From Methylobacterium sp. J-090 (GTDB taxonomy: Bacteria > Pseudomonadota > Alphaproteobacteria > Rhizobiales > Beijerinckiaceae): a DNA stretch of 64,000 bases. Position 1 is the first letter of the stretch; each line of letters opens with the position of its first letter. The notes under the pieces were generated by a model. That model was not told the DNA's origin, did no database searches, and worked only from the letters and a program-made list of their open reading frames with translations. Where the stretch lies: contig NZ_JAKSXV010000020.1 of assembly GCF_022829345.1 (NCBI RefSeq), positions 1-64,000 of the forward strand, written 5' to 3'. Of this stretch, positions 7,301-15,826 are shown one piece after another. Made by a program: the position numbers and the translations under genes.

Positions 7301-8531
7301 ACTTGCAGGCGGTTTCGGGCAGATCGATCCCAAGCGTGTCCAGCGGCGTACGCTGGTGCGTGAACCCCTGCTCAGGCGCGACCGAGACCATGGCTTTCGG
7401 CTGCACCACGATCACCGGCTGGCGCAGCTGGTGGTCCCACGGGCGGTAGGTGAGAGATACGCCCTTGTAGGCCGGCAGGCTAAAGGCCGGGTCCGCGAAG
7501 TAGGGCGCGAGCACGGCCGGATCGACGGTCTTCTTCTGCGTCGCCGCCTCGCCGATGGAGCGCACGGCCGCCCAGGCCTGGTAGTCCAGGGGCCGCATCA
7601 GGCGGCCGGCCTGGCGCCGGAACCGGTTCTGCGCCTGGGCCGCGCCCCAGGTCTCCAGGGTCGGGTGCCAGGTGGTGGCGATGAGCCCCTGCGTGCCGGC
7701 CACGGGGCGCGGATCGACGGTGCGGAACGGGACGTAGTCGCCCCAGTCGTTCGCCTCGTCGGCCACGATGGCGAGGTCGTAATCGACACCCCGGGTGAAC
7801 ACCATCGCCTCGGAGCGGGTCGGCGTATCGCCGCGGGCCTTGGCGAGCGGCCCGAAGGTCCAGGGCTTTTCGGCCGTGATCTTGAGGTTGAACTTGCGGG
7901 CCGAGTTCCTGAACGCCTCGGCGTAGAGCCGGTCCCCGTCCTGCGGGCCAATGATGAGGAACATCTTGCGCCAGCGCATGAGGGTGAAGAACTGCGCGAG
8001 CGCGTCCGTCTGCATCGCCCGGCTCGGCACGACGTGGAACACGTTTCTGCGGCAATCGGCCCCGCGCAGGCGGTCGTCCGGTGCCGCTGTGTTGAAGACC
8101 GTGACGCCCTCCCCCTTCACCGCATCGGCAACGGTCAGGACCTCGTCGGCGGGGAGCGCCAGGACCAGGAACTTGATGCCACGACCCACCAGCTCCCGGG
8201 CGGCCTCGACGGCGCTCTTCGTGGCGTCGAGGGCGATCTCGTCGAGGGTGTAGGTCTGCTTGGTGAAGCGGCCCGTCGTGTTGTTGTCCTTGATCGCCAT
8301 GCGCGCGCCGGCGACACCCTCGTCCTCGGGCGCGGCCTCGGCATCGTAGGAGGAGGGGGCGGGCTCGGGCCGGTAGATCAGCCCGACGCGGGTCTCCGTC
8401 GCGGCGGGCGCGGGAGCCGCCGCCTCTGCCGAACGCGCCGGTTCCTGCGCGGCGGCTGGGAGGCACCACGGGCCGCCCAGCCCGAGGGCGAGGGCGAGGG
8501 GGGCGAGGGGGGAGCGTGTCGAGGCCAGCAT
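7293..8531 (-). CDS. lutA: Periplasmic substrate-binding protein of the lanthanide ABC transporter (LutA)
   Basis: The 412-aa product has a signal peptide followed by a type-1 periplasmic binding fold (GVAGARMAIKDNN, FLVLALPADEVLTVADAV, MFLIIGPQDGDRLYAEAFRNSARKF). It matches the substrate-binding family of ABC systems tied to PQQ-dependent alcohol dehydrogenases, which includes LutA. It is first in the lut operon, with a TATAAT box 58 bases upstream. In M. extorquens the lut transporter supplies lanthanide to the cytoplasm; whether LutA binds free metal or a complex is not evident here. Cysteines at GADCRRN and TACKFP may form a disulfide. Confidence 0.88.
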   Translation of the reverse strand: MLASTRSPLAPLALALGLGGPWCLPAAAQEPARSAEAAAPAPAATETRVGLIYRPEPAPSSYDAEAAPEDEGVAGARMAIKDNNTTGRFTKQTYTLDEIALDATKSAVEAARELVGRGIKFLVLALPADEVLTVADAVKGEGVTVFNTAAPDDRLRGADCRRNVFHVVPSRAMQTDALAQFFTLMRWRKMFLIIGPQDGDRLYAEAFRNSARKFNLKITAEKPWTFGPLAKARGDTPTRSEAMVFTRGVDYDLAIVADEANDWGDYVPFRTVDPRPVAGTQGLIATTWHPTLETWGAAQAQNRFRRQAGRLMRPLDYQAWAAVRSIGEAATQKKTVDPAVLAPYFADPAFSLPAYKGVSLTYRPWDHQLRQPVIVVQPKAMVSVAPEQGFTHQRTPLDTLGIDLPETACKFP

Positions 8532-8588
8532 GCGGCTGGCACGCTAACAACATTGTTCCGCCGCGCTCAATCGGCGTTTGATAAGGAA

Positions 8589-8594
8589 ATTATA
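8589..8594 (-). promoter_or_regulatory. Candidate -10 box of the lutA operon promoter
   Basis: A perfect TATAAT on the minus strand lies 58 bases before the lutA ATG, inside an AT-richer island of an otherwise GC-rich spacer. No good TTGACA-like -35 sits 16-18 bases further upstream, so an activator may be needed. The divergent DUF2380 gene starts at 8759. Confidence 0.45.
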
Positions 8595-8758
8595 AGCCCG
8601 CGTCGCAGCCTCGCCCGTTCCATGCGGCGGCCCGCACCCGGCAGGATACCGCAGGGGTGTCGGGATCGCCCGGCGTTTCCCGGCGTTGCCTGCCGCTATG
8701 TCAGGCATCATGCTGCCGATGGTTCCCGACCTGCGGCCGATACCAGACGAGCGAGTTG

Positions 8759-9289
8759 ATGACGCGATCGATCCCCCTCCCCCGTGCCGGACACGTCTGC
8801 GCGAGCCTCGTGCTCGCCCTCGCCTTCGCGGCACCCGCGCAGGCCGCACCCGAGAAGGCGGCGATCTTCGGGATCGAGCTGTTCGATCCTGGCGTGGTCG
8901 GCGGTCGCAAGGCGCGACCGGACGAGACCCGCCGCCTCGGCCTCGTCACGGAGGAACTGCGCAAGGCCCTGGGCGATGCGGTCGAACCCGTCGATGTGGC
9001 ACCTCAGGCCGCCGAGATCGCCAAGCAGGCGCCCCTCTACAAGTGCGACGGCTGCGCGGCCACCATCGCCAAGACCCTGGGGGCGGACCTCGCCGTGAGC
9101 GGCTACGTCGAGAAGGGCTCCAATCAGATCTTCAACCTCACGGTCACCATCGCGGAGGCCGCCACCGGCAAGATCGTACGCGGCGGCCGGGTGGTGATCC
9201 GCGCCGACACCGACGACACCTGGGCCCATGCCATGCGCTGGGTGGTGAAGAACCGCCTGCTCACCGAGCCCCTGCCGAACCGCTCGTGA
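8759..9289 (+). CDS. DUF2380-family secreted protein
   Basis: It encodes 176 aa with a signal peptide (ending AAPAQA) followed by IFGIELFDPGVVGG, DETRRLGLVTEELRKAL, YKCDGCAATIAKTLGADLAVSGYVEK and a C-terminal WVVKNRLL. This is the pattern of the DUF2380 family of small secreted alphaproteobacterial proteins. The paired Cys in KCDGC is typical. Function is unknown; the sugar-free ATP-independent look suggests a structural or regulatory envelope role. It is divergent from lutA across a 227-base spacer, so it may be linked to lanthanide or alcohol oxidation, but it could equally belong with the cofactor genes that follow. The start at 8759 opens the signal peptide. Confidence 0.75.
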   Translation: MTRSIPLPRAGHVCASLVLALAFAAPAQAAPEKAAIFGIELFDPGVVGGRKARPDETRRLGLVTEELRKALGDAVEPVDVAPQAAEIAKQAPLYKCDGCAATIAKTLGADLAVSGYVEKGSNQIFNLTVTIAEAATGKIVRGGRVVIRADTDDTWAHAMRWVVKNRLLTEPLPNRS

Positions 9290-9394
9290 TGCCCTCGGTT
9301 TTTTGGTAGGGCCAACCGCGTGCGAGCGTGGTCCCGCGCAGGACACCGTCCGCGCGCCGACGATCACAAGAGTCCGAGCGAGTCGAAACCGTCC

Positions 9395-10117
9395 GTGTTG
9401 ACGCCCTCCCCCTTCGAACCCGGCGACACCGCCCCGCGCCTCCTCGTGAGCGTGCGCGACGCCGACGAGGCCCTGGCCGCCGCCCTCGCGGGCGCCGACC
9501 TCGTCGATGCCAAGGACCCGGTGCGCGGAGCTCTCGGCGCCCTCCCCGTCGAGACCGTACACGCCCTCGTCGCGCGCGTCGGTGCCCGCGCCGTTACCAG
9601 CGCCGTGGCGGGCGAGCCGACGGAGGGAGCCGCCCTCGCCCCTCGCGTCGCCGCCATGGCCGCGACGGGCGTGGACTACGTCAAGGTTGCCGTACGCGTA
9701 GAATTTTCCGACGCGGACCTGGCCGAGGCTGCGGGAGCCGCGCCCGGCCGGCTCATCGCCGTGCTGTTCGCCGAGCCCGACCCCGCCCCCGGCCTAGTGG
9801 CGCGCCTGGCGGCGGCCGGGTTCGTCGGCGCCATGATCGACACGGCGACCAAGGACGGGCGCCGCCTGCCCGACCTCCTGCCGGCCCGGACACTCGCGGC
9901 CTTCACCCTCGCCTGCCGCCGGCACGGCCTCGTCTCGGGCCTCGCCGGCTCCCTCGCGCTTGCCGACATCGAGACCCTCACACCCCTCGGCGCGCAGTAC
10001 CTCGGCTTCCGGGGCGGCCTGTGCCACGACAGCGATCGCACGAAAGGCCTCGATCCGGCCCGGGTGGCGGAGGCCATGCGGATTCTGCGCGCCCGCGCCC
10101 GCCGAGACGCTGCATGA
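9395..10117 (+). CDS. mfnB: (5-formylfuran-3-yl)methyl phosphate synthase (MfnB family)
   Basis: MfnB condenses two glyceraldehyde-3-phosphate molecules into 4-HFC-P, the furan precursor of methanofuran and methylofuran. The 240-aa TIM-barrel protein has the family's catalytic pattern: DAKDP (D38, K40), DYVKV (K97) and MIDTATKDG (D149, K153), matching the D/K pairs and lysines known in the archaeal enzyme. In methylotrophs methylofuran carries formyl groups during formaldehyde oxidation. I place the start at GTG 9395 because similarity begins just after it; a TTG follows immediately. The stop overlaps the next start in ATGA. Confidence 0.85.
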   Translation: MLTPSPFEPGDTAPRLLVSVRDADEALAAALAGADLVDAKDPVRGALGALPVETVHALVARVGARAVTSAVAGEPTEGAALAPRVAAMAATGVDYVKVAVRVEFSDADLAEAAGAAPGRLIAVLFAEPDPAPGLVARLAAAGFVGAMIDTATKDGRRLPDLLPARTLAAFTLACRRHGLVSGLAGSLALADIETLTPLGAQYLGFRGGLCHDSDRTKGLDPARVAEAMRILRARARRDAA

Positions 10118-10692
10118 GCCCCGAACTCACGGTGGTGAAGGTCGGCGGCAGCCTCCTGTCAGACGCCGGCCGCCTGCGCGCCGTCCTCACCGGCCTCGCG
10201 GAAGGCCGGGATGGCCCCTGCGTGGTGGTCCCCGGCGGTGGGCCGTTCGCCGACGCGGTTCGCACGTCCCAGGCGGCCCTCGGCTTCGGCGACGCCCTGG
10301 CCCATCGCCTCGCCCTCGACGCCATGGGCCGCATGGCCGAGATCTTTTCGGCATTCGAGCCGCGCCTGCGCATCGCGACGACGTGGGATGCGGCATCGAC
10401 GATCTTCGCCCGGGGCGGCGTGCCGGTCTGGGACCCCGTCGCCCTCAAGGCCGGGCATCCGGACATCCCGGAGACCTGGGCCGTCACCTCGGACAGCCTC
10501 GCCGTGTGGTTCGCCACGCATCGGGGCGCGCCGCGCTGCGTCCTGGTGAAATCCGCCCTCGTACCCATGGGAGCGCAGCCCGAAGAGCTCGCCCGTCTCG
10601 GCCTCGTCGATGCCGCCTTCCCGGCCTTCGCGGCGCGCTACTCGGGCGAGATCGTCCTGCGCGGTCCCTCGGACATGCGGGAAGCCGCGTGA
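10114..10692 (+). CDS. mfnE: Amino-acid-kinase superfamily protein (MfnE-like) for methylofuran synthesis
   Basis: A 192-aa member of the amino acid kinase fold: N-terminal VVKVGGSLL nucleotide-binding strand, CVVVPGGGPFADAVR and WAVTSDSLAVWFA, and KSALVPMG. It is shorter than glutamate-5-kinase-type enzymes. In methanogens the related MfnE phosphorylates the aminomethylfuran phosphate to its diphosphate. Its overlap with the mfnB-like gene (ATGA at 10114-10117) and with the next gene (GTGA at 10689-10692) supports the same role here. The exact substrate is inferred from family and context. Confidence 0.75.
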   Translation: MSPELTVVKVGGSLLSDAGRLRAVLTGLAEGRDGPCVVVPGGGPFADAVRTSQAALGFGDALAHRLALDAMGRMAEIFSAFEPRLRIATTWDAASTIFARGGVPVWDPVALKAGHPDIPETWAVTSDSLAVWFATHRGAPRCVLVKSALVPMGAQPEELARLGLVDAAFPAFAARYSGEIVLRGPSDMREAA

Positions 10693-12260
10693 ACGCCCCC
10701 GAACACCTCGTCTTCATCACCGGCCGCATGGCCAAGGCGCGCCTCGAGAAGGTCGCCGCCACGCTCCCGGCCGAGCGCTTCGCCTGGAGCATCGCCGATG
10801 CCGGGGTGAAGGTCGCGGCCCTGATGACGGAGGAGATCATCCGCCGCCGGGTGACGATTCCCGAAGGCGCCACCCGCATCGTCCTGCCGGGCCGCTGCCG
10901 CGCCAACCCGGAGGCCCTGGCGCAGCATTTCGGCCTGCCGGTGGAGCGCGGCCCCGACGAGATCGTCGATCTGCCGGCCTATCTGGGTCTCGCCGGACGC
11001 AAGGTGGACCTGTCGCGCCACGACCTGCGGATCTTCTCCGAGATCGTCGATGCCTCGAAGATGAATCCCGACCAGATCCTGGCGAAGGGCCTCGATCTCG
11101 CCCGCCGGGGCGCCGACGTCATCGATCTCGGCGGCCTGCCCGACACGGATTTCCCCCATCTCGAGGACTGCGTCCGTCTCCTGAAGGGCGCCGGCCTCAA
11201 GGTCAGCGTCGATTCCTTCTCCCTCGATGAACTCACCCGCGGCGCCAAGGCGGGCGCCGACTACCTGTTGAGTCTCAACGAGGACACCCTCGATCTCGCC
11301 TTCGAGACCGACGCGGTGCCGGTCCTCGTGCCCGTGCGGCCCGACGACCTCGCCTCCCTCGACCGGGCCATCGAGCGCATGGAGAAGGCGGGGCGCCCCT
11401 ACATGGCCGACCCGATCCTCGAGCCGATCCATTTCGGCTTCGTCGAGTCCATCACCCGCTATCACGAGACGCGCCGCCGCTGGCCCGATATCGAGATGAT
11501 GATGGGCACCGGCAATCTCACCGAGCTCACGGAGGCCGACAGCCTCGGGGTCACGGCGCTGCTCGTCGGCATGTGCTCGGAACTCGCCATCCGCAATGTG
11601 CTCATCGTCCAGGTCTCGAACCACACCCGCCGCACGGTGGAGGAGCACGACGCGGCGCGCCGGGTGATGTACGCGGCCAAGGCGGATTCGGCGCTGCCGA
11701 AAGGTTACGGCCGCTCCCTCCTGGCGCTCCACGACAAGCGCCCCTATGTGCAGACCCCGGACGAGATCGCGGCCCAGGCGGCCGAGGTGAAGGATCCGAA
11801 CTACCGCATCGCGGTCGCCGAGGACGGCATCCACGTGTTCAACCGCGACATCCATTCCATCGGCACCGACGCCATGGCGTTCTTCCCCAACCTCGACGTG
11901 GCGCAGGACGGCGCCCACGCCTTCTATCTCGGCGGCGAGCTCACCAAGGCCGAGACCGCGTGGCGGCTGGGCAAGCGCTACGTGCAGGACGAGGCCCTGG
12001 TCTGGGGTGCGGCCGCCGACGCCGAGGTCGAGGACACCACCGCATTCAAGAAGGCCGGGCACACCAAGCATTCCGGCCCGGACGGGACGACGCGCGACCG
12101 CACATCGCCCGAGGCCGATGCGGGCCGGCCCGAGACCGTGGGGCCGGGGGAGACGTCCGCCGCCGATGCGGTGTCGGAGACGCCCCCGGATGCCGGTGCC
12201 CGCATCGTCTGCGGCAAGCTCGTCCCGGCAGAAAAACTCGTCCCGGCCGGGAAGGCGTGA
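10689..12260 (+). CDS. Dihydropteroate synthase-like protein (DUF6513/DHPS) of the H4MPT pathway
   Basis: The 523-aa product has an N-terminal domain of about 130 residues starting HLVFITGRMAKARLEKV, a central DHPS-like TIM barrel (MNPDQILAKGLDLARRGADVIDLGG, GLKVSVDSF, MMMGTGNLTEL) and a C-terminal domain with IHVFNRDIHSIGTD and HAFYLGGEL. The last 70 or so residues are low-complexity. Homologues occur in methanogens and H4MPT-using methylotrophs, where the enzyme is thought to join the pterin to the arylamine precursor of tetrahydromethanopterin. Translation probably starts at GTG 10689, overlapping the upstream stop. The DHPS assignment is strong; the exact step is inferred. Confidence 0.85.
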   Translation: MNAPEHLVFITGRMAKARLEKVAATLPAERFAWSIADAGVKVAALMTEEIIRRRVTIPEGATRIVLPGRCRANPEALAQHFGLPVERGPDEIVDLPAYLGLAGRKVDLSRHDLRIFSEIVDASKMNPDQILAKGLDLARRGADVIDLGGLPDTDFPHLEDCVRLLKGAGLKVSVDSFSLDELTRGAKAGADYLLSLNEDTLDLAFETDAVPVLVPVRPDDLASLDRAIERMEKAGRPYMADPILEPIHFGFVESITRYHETRRRWPDIEMMMGTGNLTELTEADSLGVTALLVGMCSELAIRNVLIVQVSNHTRRTVEEHDAARRVMYAAKADSALPKGYGRSLLALHDKRPYVQTPDEIAAQAAEVKDPNYRIAVAEDGIHVFNRDIHSIGTDAMAFFPNLDVAQDGAHAFYLGGELTKAETAWRLGKRYVQDEALVWGAAADAEVEDTTAFKKAGHTKHSGPDGTTRDRTSPEADAGRPETVGPGETSAADAVSETPPDAGARIVCGKLVPAEKLVPAGKA

Positions 12261-12264
12261 CCCC

Positions 12265-12861
12265 GTGCCGCTGATCCTCGAGACCGTCGTCACCACCACG
12301 TCGCCCGCAGGCGACTTGCACCTCGTGCCGTTCGGGCTGATCCAGGACGGGGCGGAATGGGTGCTCGCCCCGTTCCGGCCCTCGCCCACCATCTTCAACC
12401 TCGAATCCAGCCCGGTCTTCGCCGCATCGAGCCCGAGCGACGTCCGGGTCATCGCCGGCGCCGTCACCGGACGGCGCGACTGGGCGACCCTGCCCTGCGA
12501 CTGCATTCCCGGACGGCGGCTGGCCGACAGCTTCGGCCACGCCGAATTCGAGGTGGTGGGCGTGGAACCGGACGAGACCCGTCCGCGCTATCGGGGACGC
12601 ATGGTCCATTCCGCCGCCCACATCCCGTTCTTCGGCTACAACCGCGCGCAGGCGGCGGTGCTGGAGGCAGCGATCCTCTCGACGCGCCTCCACATGCTGG
12701 AGCCCGAGAAGATTCTGACCGAGATGCGCTATCACGCCATCGCGATCGCCAAGACCGCCGGGCCCGCCGAACGCGAGGCCTGGGACTGGATCGAGGACAA
12801 GGTCGCCGCCGCCCTGGGGCGCAGCGACCGCATCCTCGATAAGACCCCCGCAGCACCCTAA
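12265..12861 (+). CDS. DUF447-family protein of the methanopterin gene cluster
   Basis: The 198-aa protein starts at GTG 12265 (MPLILETVVTTTS), five bases after the preceding stop. DUF447 proteins have a flavin-reductase-like split-barrel appearance (VLAPFRPSPTIFNLESS, FEVVGVEPDETRPRYRG, HIPFFGYNRAQAAVLEAAI) and are largely confined to methanogens and H4MPT-dependent methylotrophs. Biochemical function is not known to me. Gene fusion-like proximity to the DHPS-like gene supports a role in H4MPT or methylofuran synthesis. Confidence 0.75.
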   Translation: MPLILETVVTTTSPAGDLHLVPFGLIQDGAEWVLAPFRPSPTIFNLESSPVFAASSPSDVRVIAGAVTGRRDWATLPCDCIPGRRLADSFGHAEFEVVGVEPDETRPRYRGRMVHSAAHIPFFGYNRAQAAVLEAAILSTRLHMLEPEKILTEMRYHAIAIAKTAGPAEREAWDWIEDKVAAALGRSDRILDKTPAAP

Positions 12862-12892
12862 GTCTGTGCGTTCCCGAGGAGACGAGACCCCG

Positions 12893-13426
12893 ATGAAGTT
12901 TTTGGCACTCACGACGGCGGCGGCCTTCGCCCTCGTCTCGTTCGGCGCCCAGGCGCACGGCCCCACCCGCAAGAAGGTCGAGGAGACCGTCGAGATCAAC
13001 GCCGCCCCGGACAAGGTCTGGGCCGTGATCTCGAACTTCCAGGACATGAGCTGGCTGCCCCCGGTCGAGAAGACCGAGGGCAAGGGCGGCAACGAGATCA
13101 AGGCCACCCGCACCCTGACCCTCAAGGGGGGCGCCACGGTGGACGAGGAACTGTACAAGTACTCCGCCGAGAAGATGAGCTACTCGTACCGGATCACCAA
13201 GGTCGACGTGAAGACCCTTCCGGTGAACGACTACTCGTCCACCCTCAAGGTCGAGGATGCCGGCGGCAAGACCAAGGTGTCGTGGGACGGCGCGTTCTAC
13301 CGCGGCTACATGAACAACGATCCGCCGCCCGAGCTCAACGACGAGGCCGCCCAGAAGGCCGTGCGCGGCCTCTACCGCACCGGCCTCGACGCCCTCAAGG
13401 CCAAGGTCGAGAAGAGCGGTTCTTGA
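12893..13426 (+). CDS. Secreted SRPBCC-family protein (MxaD-like)
   Basis: The 177-aa product has a signal peptide (MKFLALTTAAAFALVSFGAQA) followed by a START/Bet v1-like domain: VEETVEINAAPDKVWAVI, FQDMSWLPPV, the strand run TRTLTLKGGATVDEELY, and a long C-terminal helix (AVRGLYRTGLDALKAKVE). It resembles MxaD, a periplasmic protein that helps electron transfer from methanol dehydrogenase to cytochrome c. That would fit methylotrophy, but the gene lies with cofactor-biosynthesis genes, not an mxa operon, so it could be a related SRPBCC protein. A GAGGAGACGAGAC stretch precedes the ATG at 12893. Its stop overlaps the next start. Confidence 0.7.
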   Translation: MKFLALTTAAAFALVSFGAQAHGPTRKKVEETVEINAAPDKVWAVISNFQDMSWLPPVEKTEGKGGNEIKATRTLTLKGGATVDEELYKYSAEKMSYSYRITKVDVKTLPVNDYSSTLKVEDAGGKTKVSWDGAFYRGYMNNDPPPELNDEAAQKAVRGLYRTGLDALKAKVEKSGS

Positions 13427-14397
13427 GCGGTTCCCGCTCACAGCTCGCAGCAAGGAAGGGCCGGCCTCGCGCCGGCCCTCTCCTCATCGCCCTGGCGCTG
13501 ATCGCCGCTCCGGCGCGCGCAGACGAGGCCCTGATCACGGCGCAGGGCGCCAACGCGCTGGCCATCGTCGATCTCGACGCCGGCGCGGTGGTGGGCCAGA
13601 TCGCCATCGACGGCGCGCCGGCCGGCATCGCCCTCTCGCCCGATCGCAAGACCGCCTACGTCACCCGCCCCGAGGGGCCGGGCCTCGCGGTCGTGGACCT
13701 CGCCACCCGCACCGTCACCGCCACCCTGGCGCTCCCCGGCGGGCCGCTCGGCATCGCCGTGAACCCGAAGACCGGCCTCGTCTACGTGGCCGATTGGTAC
13801 GGCAGCCGGGTTTTCGTGGTGCCCGCCGACGGCTCGCGCCTCGAGACCGAGTTTCAGGTCGGCGCCTCGCCGTCCGGCATCGCCGTGACGCCGGACGGCG
13901 CCACCCTCCTGGTGGCCAACCGCGAGGGCGATACGGTCTCGGTGGTCGATGCCGCCACCCTCGCCCAGACCCGCACGATTCCCGTCGGCCGGCACCCGTT
14001 CGGCATCACCCTCGATGCGGCGGGCGCCCGCGCCTACACCGCCAACGTCACCTCGAACGACGTTTCGGTCATCGACGTCGCGGCAGGCTCCGAGGTCGGC
14101 CGGGTGACCACGGGCGAGCGGCCCTATGTGGTGGCGCTGGCCGGCAACCGCGGCTTCGTCACCGACCAGTATGCGGGCACGGTGAGCGTGTTCAACCTCC
14201 AGACCCTCACCAGCGTCACCGCCATCGAGGTCGGCGACCATCCCGAGGGCATCGCCGCCACCCGCGACGGGACGGGCCTCGTGGTCGCGAACTGGGGCTC
14301 GAACACCCTCAGTATCCTCGACGCCGCCACCCTCAAGGTGACGAAGGAGATTCCCGTCCCCGACGGCCCACGGTCCTTCGGCGATTTTTTGCGGTAA
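13423..14397 (+). CDS. Secreted YVTN-family beta-propeller protein
   Basis: It encodes about 324 aa. After a signal peptide (GPLLIALALIAAPARA) come about seven propeller repeats such as LVYVADWYGSRVFVV, LLVANREGDTVSVVD, AYTANVTSNDVSVID and LVVANWGSNTLSILD. I place the start at TTG 13423, which overlaps the upstream stop as TTGA; no ATG lies before the signal peptide. It shares the repeat type with LutB (6115-7116) but is clearly diverged. Being coupled to the MxaD-like gene suggests a joint periplasmic role, possibly in alcohol oxidation. No catalytic residues can be named. Confidence 0.78.
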   Translation: MSGSRSQLAARKGRPRAGPLLIALALIAAPARADEALITAQGANALAIVDLDAGAVVGQIAIDGAPAGIALSPDRKTAYVTRPEGPGLAVVDLATRTVTATLALPGGPLGIAVNPKTGLVYVADWYGSRVFVVPADGSRLETEFQVGASPSGIAVTPDGATLLVANREGDTVSVVDAATLAQTRTIPVGRHPFGITLDAAGARAYTANVTSNDVSVIDVAAGSEVGRVTTGERPYVVALAGNRGFVTDQYAGTVSVFNLQTLTSVTAIEVGDHPEGIAATRDGTGLVVANWGSNTLSILDAATLKVTKEIPVPDGPRSFGDFLR

Positions 14398-14417
14398 AGC
14401 CCGTCGGGCCTTCCCTG

Positions 14418-14460
14418 AACGAAGAACGGCGGCTCCTTGGGGGAGCCGCCGTTCTTCGTT
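14418..14460. terminator. Strong bidirectional terminator between convergent operons
   Basis: A perfect 19-bp stem (14418-14436 with 14442-14460) with a 5-base loop. The ends are AA/TT-rich in both directions (AACGAAGAA ... TTCTTCGTTT). It separates the plus-strand cofactor genes from the minus-strand pcm/LytM genes and would serve both. Confidence 0.85.
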
Positions 14461-14479
14461 TCAGCCCCTGCGGGTTACT

Positions 14480-15826
14480 TCAGTTACTCGCGAGATGCGG
14501 CATCGGATCGACGGGGGTGGCGCCCTTGCGGATCTCGAAGTGGAGCTGGGGCGAGGTGACGTTGCCCGAGGCGCCGGACTTGGCGATGGTCTGGCCGCGC
14601 TTCACCTTCTCGCCGGGGCGCACGTCGAGTTCGCCGTTATGGGCGTAGGCCGAGACGTAACCGTTGGTGTGGCGCACGAGGACGAGCTTGCCGTAGCCCT
14701 TCACGTCGGAGCCGGCGTAAGCGACGGTGCCGTCCTCGGCCGCCTTCACCGCCGTGCCCTCGGGCACGGAGATGTTGATGCCCTCGTTGCCCGACGAGCC
14801 GTAGCCCGAGATCACCCGGCCCTTGGCGGGCCAGCGGAACGAGGCGTCGGAGGCCACCGACCCGGTGCTGGCCGGCTCGGCCTTCGGCGTCTCGACGGCG
14901 GCGACCTTCACGGGCGCCTTGGCGGCTTCCTTCGCGGCGACCTCGGCGGCCTTGGCGTCGGCCACCTGCTTGGCCGTCGCCTTGGCGGCCTCGAGCTTGG
15001 CGACCTTGGCCTCGGCCTCGGCGGCCTTCTTTGCCGCGTCCTTGGCTGCCTCCTTGCTCGCCTCGGCCTTCACCTTGGCGGCATCCACCTTCGGCTCGGC
15101 CTTGGCCTCCTTGATCTCGATCTTGCGCACGGGCTTGTCGTCGGCCTTGGCGACGGTCTGACCGGGGCGCGGATGCGCTTTCTTGGCTTCGGCCACCGCC
15201 TTGGCGGCCTCGGCCTTACGGGTCTCGACGAGCTTCTTCGCCTCGGCGAGCTTCCGGGCATCCGCGAGCTTGGCCTCGGCGGCCTTCCTCTCGGCGGCCT
15301 TGCTGGCCTCCACGAGGCGACGGGCCTCGGCGAGTTTCTCGGCCTCGGCCTCCTTGCGGGCGGCGAGCGCCGCGGCCTCGGCGGCCTTGCGCTCGGCGGC
15401 GCGGTCGATGGCCTTCGGCACGGGGGCCGCCGGCACGCTCCGGGTGGTCATGGCGCGGCCCGCATCCGGGTTCATGCCGGACACCATACCGGAGACGGGC
15501 TCCGTCGAAGCGACGCGGCTCGTCTGCGCCGGGGTCGCCGGCGGAGCGGCGGCCATGGGCCGGGGCGACATCGCCACCCCGGGGGCGCCCAGCGCCTGGG
15601 ACTGGATGCGGCTCGTGCGCACCACCGGGGCGGGGGCAATCTCCCCGTCCGAAATACTTCCCGTGGAAGCCGGCTCGCTCGCCACGTTGGAAGCGAACGG
15701 ATTGCCGAAGGGGTCGCCGAGGCGCGACGCATCCGACGAACAAGCGGCCGCGCCGCCCCCAATCACTCCGATGAGCGCGAAGCGCGACAGCGTCTTCAAC
15801 CCTCGACCAGTCCCGCGAACCCGCAT
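14480..15826 (-). CDS. NlpD/EnvC-like lipoprotein with degenerate LytM (M23) domain
   Basis: The 448-aa product has a lipoprotein-type signal (Cys at residue 29, GGAAAC), a Pro/Ala-rich linker, about 180 residues of Ala/Lys/Glu heptad-like sequence that should form a long helix or coiled coil, and a C-terminal M23/LytM domain. The zinc ligands are altered: the first motif reads GNEGINIS where active enzymes have HxGxD, and PQLHFEIR replaces HLHFE. It is therefore probably not a peptidase but an activator of cell-wall amidases, as for NlpD. The surE-pcm-nlpD order supports this. No LysM domain is obvious. Confidence 0.85.
   Translation of the reverse strand: MRVRGTGRGLKTLSRFALIGVIGGGAAACSSDASRLGDPFGNPFASNVASEPASTGSISDGEIAPAPVVRTSRIQSQALGAPGVAMSPRPMAAAPPATPAQTSRVASTEPVSGMVSGMNPDAGRAMTTRSVPAAPVPKAIDRAAERKAAEAAALAARKEAEAEKLAEARRLVEASKAAERKAAEAKLADARKLAEAKKLVETRKAEAAKAVAEAKKAHPRPGQTVAKADDKPVRKIEIKEAKAEPKVDAAKVKAEASKEAAKDAAKKAAEAEAKVAKLEAAKATAKQVADAKAAEVAAKEAAKAPVKVAAVETPKAEPASTGSVASDASFRWPAKGRVISGYGSSGNEGINISVPEGTAVKAAEDGTVAYAGSDVKGYGKLVLVRHTNGYVSAYAHNGELDVRPGEKVKRGQTIAKSGASGNVTSPQLHFEIRKGATPVDPMPHLASN

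Noticed and set aside
8547..8560. Short palindrome near AACATTGTT in the lutA leader
   Set aside because: Arms are only 4 bases, too short to distinguish from chance without comparative data.
10638..12506. Long minus-strand open frame opposite the DHPS-like gene
   Set aside because: The plus-strand product carries DHPS signature motifs and overlaps its neighbours in a polycistronic way. The antisense frame has none.
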